From assembly GCA_025359355.1 (NCBI GenBank), contig JANYGR010000161.1, forward strand, positions 1 to 20,543: DNA of 20,543 nucleotides. Reading direction: 5' to 3'. A program made the position numbers and the translations under genes. Source of the stretch: Bacteroidota bacterium. Its GTDB lineage: Bacteria > Bacteroidota > Bacteroidia > B-17B0 > Aurantibacillaceae. Below the pieces are notes generated by a model. The model saw only the letters and a list, made by a program, of their open reading frames with translations. It had not been told where the DNA came from and made no database searches. This document shows, in pieces, positions 1-6,562 of this stretch. Within the stretch, counting starts at the first letter, position 1; the number at the start of each line of letters is the position of its first letter.

Positions 1-1281
1 ATTAAACCAATTAAAGATTTCGGAATTTATACATCTATCGGAATAGTTATTGCATTTGTGTTAAGTTATACACTGCTTCCAGCATTGTTGTTTTTATTTA
101 CGCCGAAAAAATTAGTGGCCATACATAGTCATGATAATAAAACATACAACATTATGCGCAATGTGTTGTTTTGGATTCTTCGTCATCAAAAAACCATTTT
201 TGTAACATCGTGTTTGCTTGTTACCTTATCTATTATAGGCATTTATAATATTAAAGTCAATAATATTTTATTAGAAGATTTATCTGACAGAGTTAAGATA
301 AAACAAGATTTTTATTTCTTTGAAAAACATTACAGTGGCGTTCGTCCTTTAGAATTAGCCGTTGAAATAAAAAATAAAAACAAAACGGTTTGGGATTATG
401 ACATTATGAAACAGCTTAATTCTGTTGATGAATTTTTGAAAAAAGAATATCAAGCCGGCTTTATGTATTCACCTGCCATGCTTACTAAAACTATTAATAA
501 AGCGTTAAATGATGAATCATCTGGAGAAGGTGTTTTTCCTAATCAAGAAGATTATAAGTTAGTCAAAAAACAATTGATGTCCAATAAAAAAAACAAGGAC
601 ATTAAACGCATTATCACTATTGATGGGCATTATGCACGTATCAATGGGAAAATAGCAGATGTGGGGAGTATCGTCATTAACGAACGTAATAGAAAATTTC
701 AAGAATTTTTGAAACACAACATTAACCAGCAAGATATTGAAATTAGAATTACAGGCGCAGCTCATTTAATAGACAGAAACAATGAATACATGGTCAATAA
801 TATGATACAAGGTTTTTTATTTTCTATTGTGGTTATTGCCATACTCACGTATTTTTTACATCGTAGTTGGAAAATGGTAATCGTATTTATTTTACCAAAC
901 TTTATTCCCTTGCTAATTATTGCTGGTATTATGGGCTTTGCAGGTATTGAATTAAAAGCAGCAACATCATTGGTATTTAGCATTGCGTTTGGTGTGGCTA
1001 CCGATGATACGATTCATTTTATATCTCGCCTTAAAATAGAGCTAGGTTATGGGAAATCATTGTTATATGCCTTTAAACGAACTTATTTTGAAACTGGTAA
1101 GCCCATTTTATTAACCACGTTTATTTTAATGGGGGGCTTTGTAAGCTTGATGATCAGTGACTTTCAAAGCACCTTTTATTTTGGATTTTTAATTTGTATC
1201 ACTATAATCATAGCCGTTATTGCTGATATTTTTTTGTTACCAGTATTGCTTTTTTGGATATTAGGCAAAAAAAAGAAATAA
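1..1281 (+). CDS. RND/MMPL superfamily exporter, C-terminal part (5' end outside window)
   Basis: The reading frame is open from base 1, so the GTG at 58 is not a start and the N-terminal half lies outside the window; 426 residues are visible. The visible part begins with the end of one membrane bundle (hydrophobic run ending LLPALLFLF). A single membrane segment follows, then a periplasmic domain of about 200 residues. It ends in a second bundle of about five helices containing GVATDDTIHF, the Asp-rich intramembrane motif typical of RND/MMPL proteins, and a Lys-rich tail. In this family such proteins use the proton gradient to move lipids or other hydrophobic molecules from the inner membrane. 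The substrate cannot be told from the sequence. No partner gene is visible downstream; the next gene lies 176 bp away and looks independent. Confidence 0.85.
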   Translation: MKPIKDFGIYTSIGIVIAFVLSYTLLPALLFLFTPKKLVAIHSHDNKTYNIMRNVLFWILRHQKTIFVTSCLLVTLSIIGIYNIKVNNILLEDLSDRVKIKQDFYFFEKHYSGVRPLELAVEIKNKNKTVWDYDIMKQLNSVDEFLKKEYQAGFMYSPAMLTKTINKALNDESSGEGVFPNQEDYKLVKKQLMSNKKNKDIKRIITIDGHYARINGKIADVGSIVINERNRKFQEFLKHNINQQDIEIRITGAAHLIDRNNEYMVNNMIQGFLFSIVVIAILTYFLHRSWKMVIVFILPNFIPLLIIAGIMGFAGIELKAATSLVFSIAFGVATDDTIHFISRLKIELGYGKSLLYAFKRTYFETGKPILLTTFILMGGFVSLMISDFQSTFYFGFLICITIIIAVIADIFLLPVLLFWILGKKKK

Positions 1282-1340
1282 ATTATTATACTAATACTTT
1301 TTCGATGTTTATTTATAAAAATATAGTCGCATCAAGTGCT

Positions 1341-1375
1341 TAAGTTAAAAATACATTATTTTTAAAATAAACTTA
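1341..1375. other. AT-only imperfect hairpin after the exporter gene
   Basis: TAAGTT (1341-1346) and AAAAATA (1347-1353) pair with TATTTTT (1357-1363) and AACTTA (1370-1375), with a six-base bulge between the two right-hand segments. It lies 60 bp after the exporter stop and could end transcription or be chance pairing in very AT-rich DNA. There is no GC stem, so I regard it as weak. The rest of 1282-1457 shows nothing I can name. Confidence 0.2.
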
Positions 1376-1457
1376 CATATCGAGTAGTATAGATGTAAAT
1401 CATGAAAACATCAAATGATTTTTTTTGTAAATTGGCAACCGTTTCTAAAGGAATGTT

Positions 1458-3752
1458 ATGGAAAAATCTATCAACAATACTGTAAATCAAAATATTCAAG
1501 ATGACACTAAGTTTCATGCGATTTTCGAGAACTCTTTCAATGCAATACTTTTAGGTATACCTGATAATGGTGCAATATTAGAGGCAAATGCATCAGCCTT
1601 AAACATGTTTGGCTACAGTTTAAAAGAATTACGTTCCCTAAACCGAAATGCGATTTTTGATGCTACTGATTCCAAAATGATTTCTGCATTAAAAATTAGA
1701 GAAAAAGAAGGTAAAACAAAAGGAGAATTAATTGGTATTCGTAAAAATGGCGAACGCTTTCCTTGTGAATTTACTTCAACAATTTTCAAAAATGAATCTG
1801 GCGAAAGAAGAACTAGTACAATATTAACTGATATCACTGAAAGAAAATCAGTATTTGAAAAACTTAAAAATAACGAACAAAGGCTGAAAGAAAGTAATGA
1901 GCAATTATTTAAATTAACAGAAAATGTAGATACGGTTGTTTATCAATTTGAGATTTCCCCAGATGGGAAAATGACTTTTCCGTTCATGAGTAATAGTATA
2001 ACAAAAATAGTACCTGGCATTAATTTAGAATTATTAAAAGAAGATGCGTCTGAGGCTTTTTCCAAAGTACATCCGGATGATTTACCTGATTTATTATTAT
2101 CAATCGAAGAATCCAAAAAAAACTTAACAGATTGGAAATTTGAATATAGAAGTACTGCTTATAAAGATAAAGTAACGTGGATAAAAGGCACCTCGCATCC
2201 AAATAAAAAAGAGGATGGAACAATCGTTTGGTATGGATATCTTTTAGATATTACTGACCGAATTATTAGTAATGAAAAAATACAAGAATCCAATAACCGT
2301 TATGAGATTATAGAAAAAGCAACCAACGATACTATTTGGGAAGCTGATTACCAAACATATAAAATAGTATGGAATAAAGGAATTTCCCGTGTTTTTGGCT
2401 ACGATGATAAAGATGAGACTATTAATCATACGTCTTGGTGGTATAGCAAAATTCATCCGGATGATTTACAGCGCGTAAAAAAGAAATCCGAAAAATGTTA
2501 TGAAAAAAAAGAACTAAAGTGGGAAGACGAATACCGTTTTTTATGTGCCGATAATACTTATAAATATGTGTCTGATAAGGGGTATTTAATAAAAAACAAA
2601 AATGGTGTGCCAATAAAAATGATTGGTGCTATGCAAGATGTTACGAGTCAAAAACAAGAAGAATTACGCTTAAAACTTTTAGAGTCGGTTATTACAAATA
2701 CAACTGATTCTGTAGTAATTACGGCACCAGACGCTAAAACAGGAGATCAAATAATGGTTTTTGTAAATGATCCTTTTATTAAAATGACAGGATATTCAAT
2801 TGAAGAAATGATTGGTAATTCTCCCAGAATATTTCAAGGCATAAACAGCGATAAAGAAGAATTAGACAAAATAAGAAAAGCAATTTTAAATTATCAAAAA
2901 TATCAAACAGAAATAATTAATTATAGAAAAAATGGAGAAGAGTATTGGATTAATATCTCAATATCTCCCGTAACAAATGAATTAGGGGAAACAACTCATT
3001 TTATAGCAATCGAAAAGGATGTTACTGACCGTAAAATACGAGAAATAGAAAAAGAATTAATTATTGCAGAATTATCACAAAATATCAAAGACTTAAAACA
3101 GTTTTCCTACGTTACATCTCACAACTTAAGAGCGCCAATAGCTAATTTATTAGGTTTAACAACACTTCTTGAACAATATAAAATCCCGAATAAATCTTTA
3201 AAAATAATATTAGAAGGCATTAAGCAATCTGCACTAATATTTGATGATACCGTTAAAGATTTAACAAAGGTTTTAATCATAAAAGATCAAATTAATATTG
3301 TTAAAGAAAAAATTTCATTAACTGAAATTACCAATAAAGTACTTTCTCAATTAAGTATAACAGTTGACGATAATGAGGTAAAAGTAAATTACAATTTCAA
3401 AGAAGCTCCATTTGTAAACTTCACTAAAGCTTATTTAGAAAGCGTTTTATTAAATTTATTTACTAATTCAATCAAATACAAATCGCCTAAACGAAAATTA
3501 AAAATTAATATTTCATCTAACGCTTCTAATGGGGTTGTTACACTCAAATTTAATGATAATGGGATTGGCATAGATACAGAACAACACAAAGAAAAATTAT
3601 TTAAATTATATCAAAGATTTCATAATAATCCTGATGGGAAAGGATTAGGATTATATTTGATTAAATCGCAAATAGAAGCATTAGGAGGTACTATAGATGT
3701 AGAAAGTGAAGTTAACGTTGGCACTACTTTTATAATTACGTTTAAAAAATAG
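1458..3752 (+). CDS. multi-PAS sensor histidine kinase, soluble
   Basis: A 764-residue kinase with no signal peptide or membrane segment, so probably cytoplasmic. Four PAS-type domains follow one another at about 18-133, 150-275, 280-405 and 406-530. Three end in the usual D[IV]T[DE]R linker (the third in DVTSQ), and the second and third carry the HPDD signature of the PAS_3 type. The fourth resembles LOV-type PAS (NSPRIFQG) but has no photoactive Cys at the flavin-adduct position. A HisKA-like segment has the phospho-acceptor His555 in SHNLRAPI. The ATPase domain shows an N box (NLFTNSIKY, about 667-675), DNGIGID (about 700) and GKGLGLYL (about 730). The stand-alone gene has no adjacent co-directional regulator. 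The two minus-strand receivers at 5464-6389 are the nearest candidate partners, but that is only inference. Signal and target are unknown. Confidence 0.9.
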   Translation: MEKSINNTVNQNIQDDTKFHAIFENSFNAILLGIPDNGAILEANASALNMFGYSLKELRSLNRNAIFDATDSKMISALKIREKEGKTKGELIGIRKNGERFPCEFTSTIFKNESGERRTSTILTDITERKSVFEKLKNNEQRLKESNEQLFKLTENVDTVVYQFEISPDGKMTFPFMSNSITKIVPGINLELLKEDASEAFSKVHPDDLPDLLLSIEESKKNLTDWKFEYRSTAYKDKVTWIKGTSHPNKKEDGTIVWYGYLLDITDRIISNEKIQESNNRYEIIEKATNDTIWEADYQTYKIVWNKGISRVFGYDDKDETINHTSWWYSKIHPDDLQRVKKKSEKCYEKKELKWEDEYRFLCADNTYKYVSDKGYLIKNKNGVPIKMIGAMQDVTSQKQEELRLKLLESVITNTTDSVVITAPDAKTGDQIMVFVNDPFIKMTGYSIEEMIGNSPRIFQGINSDKEELDKIRKAILNYQKYQTEIINYRKNGEEYWINISISPVTNELGETTHFIAIEKDVTDRKIREIEKELIIAELSQNIKDLKQFSYVTSHNLRAPIANLLGLTTLLEQYKIPNKSLKIILEGIKQSALIFDDTVKDLTKVLIIKDQINIVKEKISLTEITNKVLSQLSITVDDNEVKVNYNFKEAPFVNFTKAYLESVLLNLFTNSIKYKSPKRKLKINISSNASNGVVTLKFNDNGIGIDTEQHKEKLFKLYQRFHNNPDGKGLGLYLIKSQIEALGGTIDVESEVNVGTTFIITFKK

Positions 3753-3987
3753 ATGTAGCTATCATTAATAATGCAAAACACTTATAATATCCAAAACATA
3801 CTCTATTTCAATTAATTATAAAAACCTAAGCCAGCTTGGGAATATACTACGAACATTGTATATGTAAGATTTTTAAATAAAAAGAATATTTCAGAATAAA
3901 ATGTCTATTAAAACATAGGCTTTAGGATAATATAAATATTATATTAAACGTAAATATCAATATAATTGAAATAATTTTCAAAGTTAA

Positions 3988-4026
3988 TATGCTTACTTTT
4001 ATAACAATCACAGTAAGTTATGCTTA
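3988..4026. repeat. Short direct and inverted repeats before the HTH/TPR gene
   Basis: TATGCTTA occurs at 3988-3995 and again at 4019-4026, 31 bp apart (about three helical turns). CTTACT (3992-3997) and AGTAAG (4012-4017) form an inverted repeat between them. The cluster ends 13 bp before the start codon at 4040, which suits a regulator-binding site. The match is short and the region is AT-rich, so chance is possible. The rest of 3753-4039 shows only a weak hairpin at 3825-3840 and no clear promoter. Confidence 0.25.
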
Positions 4027-4039
4027 ATAAAAAATAATC

Positions 4040-5473
4040 ATGATTAAACTAAAGGAAGTCATAGTTCAATTAGAAAAAGATAACTATTTTGAAATTGAAA
4101 AAACGTTAATAAAAAATAAGGCAGATAGATTCCTACTTCTTTTTCAATCATATAAAAATACGTCACATACTGATAAAGAAATCAGGCAACAATTAGGCGT
4201 AAATGCCAATGCATTTTATGTATTAAAATCTAGATTATACGATAAAATTCAAGAATCTTTGTCGTGCGATATGTTTATAGATCAAGAAAAATCTATAAAA
4301 TTACTATTACAAGTTCCTGAAGTTTGTTTAAACAGCCCGCGCGAAACAGCTATCGCCTATTTAGAAAAATTAGAAAAAGAATTAAATAGATTTGATTTAC
4401 ACAATGAGTTACTAGTTATATATAGCGCTCTTAAAAAAATGCATCTATATTCTGATAAATATTATTACTATTCTCAACTCTATAATAAACAAGTATCTTT
4501 TGGTCTCTCTTTAGAAAAATCAGAAGAGGTATTAGGGAATTTTTGTCGCTTATTAACTCAGTACGATTTATCAAAATCTGGTGAGATATTCGATAAACTT
4601 AATTTCCTTAAAACCGAGATCATCAATATTTACGAACTTTGTCCGTCAAGACAAATTGAGTTAATCAAAAATTTAATCGAGTTACAATTAATTATATTTT
4701 GCCCAAACAACAAATCTAATAAACATAGCGCTAGCGATCTTCTCAAACAAACAAGAATTATTTTTGATGACTTACCAGTTAGTATTATTCAAAAAAAATG
4801 GGAGCTAACTTTAGATTATTTATGTTTTGAGTACTACTATTCAATCAATTCTTCTCAAGAAACTAAATTTTATTATGAAAAAGTAAATGCTCAATTTTCA
4901 AACTTATTATTATACAATCATATTTGTTTTGTTTCTCGTTTTTTAATTTCAAAAATTAGATTTTGTGAAGAGCAAAATATCATGAGTACTTTATATTTAG
5001 ATACGAATAAGGATGCTATTCTATTTGACCCAAAAGACGAACATAGTCAGATTTTAATATGTTTATATCATTCTATGATTTACTTTGATCAAAAAAAATA
5101 TAAAGAAGCTATTGATTTACTAGTTAATGTCCATAATCATTATGTTTTGAAAAACTACAGTCATTTATGTATAAATATAAAGTTAACATTAGTCTATTAT
5201 TATATTGTAACAAAAGAATATGACAAAGCCTTAATTAATTTAAAAACTGTAAATAGTATTATTAGTAGAAAAATTAAAGCTACTAACACTGAAGGGTATA
5301 ACCAAATTTCGTATTTATTGAAAGCCTTTAATTTAATTATTAATAAAGAGGCTTTACCAAAAAATATCTTTAAACAAAGAGATTTTATTATTCTTTTTAT
5401 TGCTAATAATCATAAAAACAATGAATTTTTAGCTCATTTGATTCCTGAATTAAAAAGGAAATATCAAATTTGA
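4040..5473 (+). CDS. unrecognised helical protein, HTH-like N-terminus and TPR-like C-terminus
   Basis: I do not recognise this 477-residue protein. It has no signal peptide or membrane segment and is rich in Leu, Ile, Lys and Tyr. Residues 44-74 (TDKEIRQQLGVNANAFYVLK and onward) read like a helix-turn-helix: a 'KEIRQQLGV' first helix, a turn, then a basic second helix. The remainder looks all-helical. Around 337-410 there are two helix pairs of TPR character (YFDQKKYKEAIDLL and YYIVTKEYDKALINL). HTH plus TPR is a common plan for regulators that bind a peptide or a partner protein, but I see no family signature that fixes a role. The gene follows a 287-bp gap and its last 10 bp overlap the end of the convergent response-regulator gene. 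It might be the output protein for the receiver-only regulators beside it; that is inference from position. Confidence 0.8.
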   Translation: MIKLKEVIVQLEKDNYFEIEKTLIKNKADRFLLLFQSYKNTSHTDKEIRQQLGVNANAFYVLKSRLYDKIQESLSCDMFIDQEKSIKLLLQVPEVCLNSPRETAIAYLEKLEKELNRFDLHNELLVIYSALKKMHLYSDKYYYYSQLYNKQVSFGLSLEKSEEVLGNFCRLLTQYDLSKSGEIFDKLNFLKTEIINIYELCPSRQIELIKNLIELQLIIFCPNNKSNKHSASDLLKQTRIIFDDLPVSIIQKKWELTLDYLCFEYYYSINSSQETKFYYEKVNAQFSNLLLYNHICFVSRFLISKIRFCEEQNIMSTLYLDTNKDAILFDPKDEHSQILICLYHSMIYFDQKKYKEAIDLLVNVHNHYVLKNYSHLCINIKLTLVYYYIVTKEYDKALINLKTVNSIISRKIKATNTEGYNQISYLLKAFNLIINKEALPKNIFKQRDFIILFIANNHKNNEFLAHLIPELKRKYQI

Positions 5474-5880
5474 TTTAACATTTCCTTAGTAAGGGGCTTG
5501 TTTAAAAACATGATGTCTTTTGATATTTTAAGCGCTCGCTCCTTATCGCTTGGAGTAATTGATGACGTTAAAATAACCACTTTTAGTTCGGCAAATTTAT
5601 TGGGTAAAAGTGTTTTTAAATTTTCTATAAATTGAAAACCATCTATCATAGGCATATTAAGATCTACAAAAATTACTTCTGGAAAAATATTAAAATTTTT
5701 GGAGCCTGAAATTTCTAAATTTTTTAAAAACTCTAAAGCACTTTTACTCCCTGAAGTAATGTAAACTTTATTAGCAAAATGATTAGCCTCTATTGTTTTC
5801 TGATTGATGAAATTATCTAATTCATTATCATCAATTAACATTGCATAGTTGTATGTATGCGTTGGTTCTTTTCTTTTCAT
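5464..5880 (-). CDS. single-domain response regulator (Rcp1-like receiver)
   Basis: A 138-residue protein made only of a CheY-like receiver domain. The acidic pocket is D17-D18 (LIDDNELD), the phospho-acceptor is D73 in VDLNMP, the switch residue is T105 or S106 (LTSS), and the conserved Lys is K128 in NKPL. There is no output domain, so it should act by docking to another protein or as a phosphotransfer intermediate. It is the second gene of a minus-strand pair, 41 bp after the DQRMP-type receiver. It is the same type as the receiver at 12896-13294, which ends the plus-strand operon. Its stop codon lies inside the end of the convergent HTH/TPR gene (10-bp overlap). The start ATG at 5880 is the only reasonable one before the IDDNE motif apart from an internal Met at residue 14. 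Confidence 0.88.
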   Translation of the reverse strand: MKRKEPTHTYNYAMLIDDNELDNFINQKTIEANHFANKVYITSGSKSALEFLKNLEISGSKNFNIFPEVIFVDLNMPMIDGFQFIENLKTLLPNKFAELKVVILTSSITPSDKERALKISKDIMFLNKPLTKEMLNQI

Positions 5881-5921
5881 ATTATAATTTTACAATTATT
5901 AGGTACTAACTAATTATGAAT

Positions 5922-6389
5922 TTATGATATTAATTTTTGCCTAAGCATAAACTCTAATTGCTCGTTGGTTATTAGTATTTTTTGATTTAATTCTTTTTGT
6001 TCTTTTTTTAAATGATATATTTTATAGGCATTTTCAATCGTTTCTTTTAATTCAATGTCATTCCAGGGTTTTTGTAAATAATGATAAATCTGACCTTTAT
6101 TAATAGCCTCTTTAATAGCTTCAAAATCTGCAAACCCAGTAAGTAAAATTCTAACTTGATCAGGGTAATCTTTTACTGATTGAATTAAAAGCTCTGTACC
6201 TAAAGTTTCTGGCATTCTTTGATCAGTAATTAAAACATGAATTTCATTGTTACTTAATACAGTATATGCTTCTTGAACTGAACGGGAAGTATATATAGAA
6301 AAATATCGTCGAAAAGCAGCTCGAAAAGAAACTAAATTATTTTCTTCATCATCTACATATAACACATTTATCAAATTATTCTCTTCCAT
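5922..6389 (-). CDS. response regulator with DQRMP-type receiver and helical tail
   Basis: A 155-residue receiver protein. The acidic residues are D13-D14 (YVDDEENN), the phospho-acceptor is D56 in ITDQRMP, the switch Thr is T84 (LLTGFAD) and the Lys is K107 in QKPWN. This set is typical of the RpfG-like receivers that often precede HD-GYP or kinase domains. Here only a Lys/Glu/Gln-rich helical tail (about 125-155, probably coiled coil) follows. I chose the ATG at 6389; the frame stays open to 6491 upstream, but those 34 residues are not receiver-like. The receiver closely resembles the first domain of the hybrid kinase at 11809-12903: both have YVDDEENNL[IV]SFRA, DQRMP, INKGQ or INRGQ, and QKPW. 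The gene is divergent from the E1-like/nitroreductase operon and probably shares its control region. Confidence 0.87.
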   Translation of the reverse strand: MEENNLINVLYVDDEENNLVSFRAAFRRYFSIYTSRSVQEAYTVLSNNEIHVLITDQRMPETLGTELLIQSVKDYPDQVRILLTGFADFEAIKEAINKGQIYHYLQKPWNDIELKETIENAYKIYHLKKEQKELNQKILITNEQLEFMLRQKLIS

Positions 6390-6430
6390 GTTTTTAAAAT
6401 AAATTAAACATATTTCTTTTTTAAAAGTAC

Positions 6431-6463
6431 TAAATTTATGGCTTAATATAGCAGAATATTCAA
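6431..6463 (-). promoter_or_regulatory. possible promoter for the minus-strand regulator pair
   Basis: Read on the minus strand, TTG is followed 22 bases later by TAAATTTA (6431-6438). This is one base from the Bacteroidota -7 consensus TAnnTTTG and at an acceptable distance from the -33 TTG. It lies about 40 bp upstream of the start codon at 6389. TAAATTTA is a common string in DNA this AT-rich, so confidence is low. Confidence 0.25.
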
Positions 6464-6540
6464 TAAATATTTTAATTTTACAAGTATCCAAGTTCCTCTA
6501 TTATTTCTCATAATAAGTCTTGTTAATGCAAAAAGATTAC

Positions 6541-6561
6541 AAAATTTATTTAATAAATTTT
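6541..6561. promoter_or_regulatory. Perfect inverted repeat directly before the operon's first start codon
   Basis: AAAATTTATT (6541-6550) and AATAAATTTT (6552-6561) are exact reverse complements separated by one base. They end one base before the ATG at 6563. The site could be an operator overlapping the promoter's -7 region. In RNA, any pairing across it would cover the translation start. The arms have no G or C, so an RNA stem would be weak and a protein-binding site is more likely. AT-richness raises the chance expectation, but 10-bp perfect arms are still noteworthy. Confidence 0.35.
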
Positions 6562-6562
6562 T

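Noticed and set aside
2680..3030. Blue-light LOV photoreceptor in the multi-PAS kinase
   Set aside because: The adduct-forming Cys is absent from the LOV-like motif, so light sensing by the usual chemistry is not supported.
3825..3840. CCTAAG/CTTGGG hairpin after the multi-PAS kinase
   Set aside because: It has six pairs including one U-G and no T-run after it, so it is too weak to call a terminator.
6390..6491. Upstream extension of the minus-strand DQRMP receiver by 34 codons
   Set aside because: The extra residues are hydrophobic and unlike the family start; the ATG at 6389 lies eight residues before the receiver's first strand, as in its paralog at 11809.
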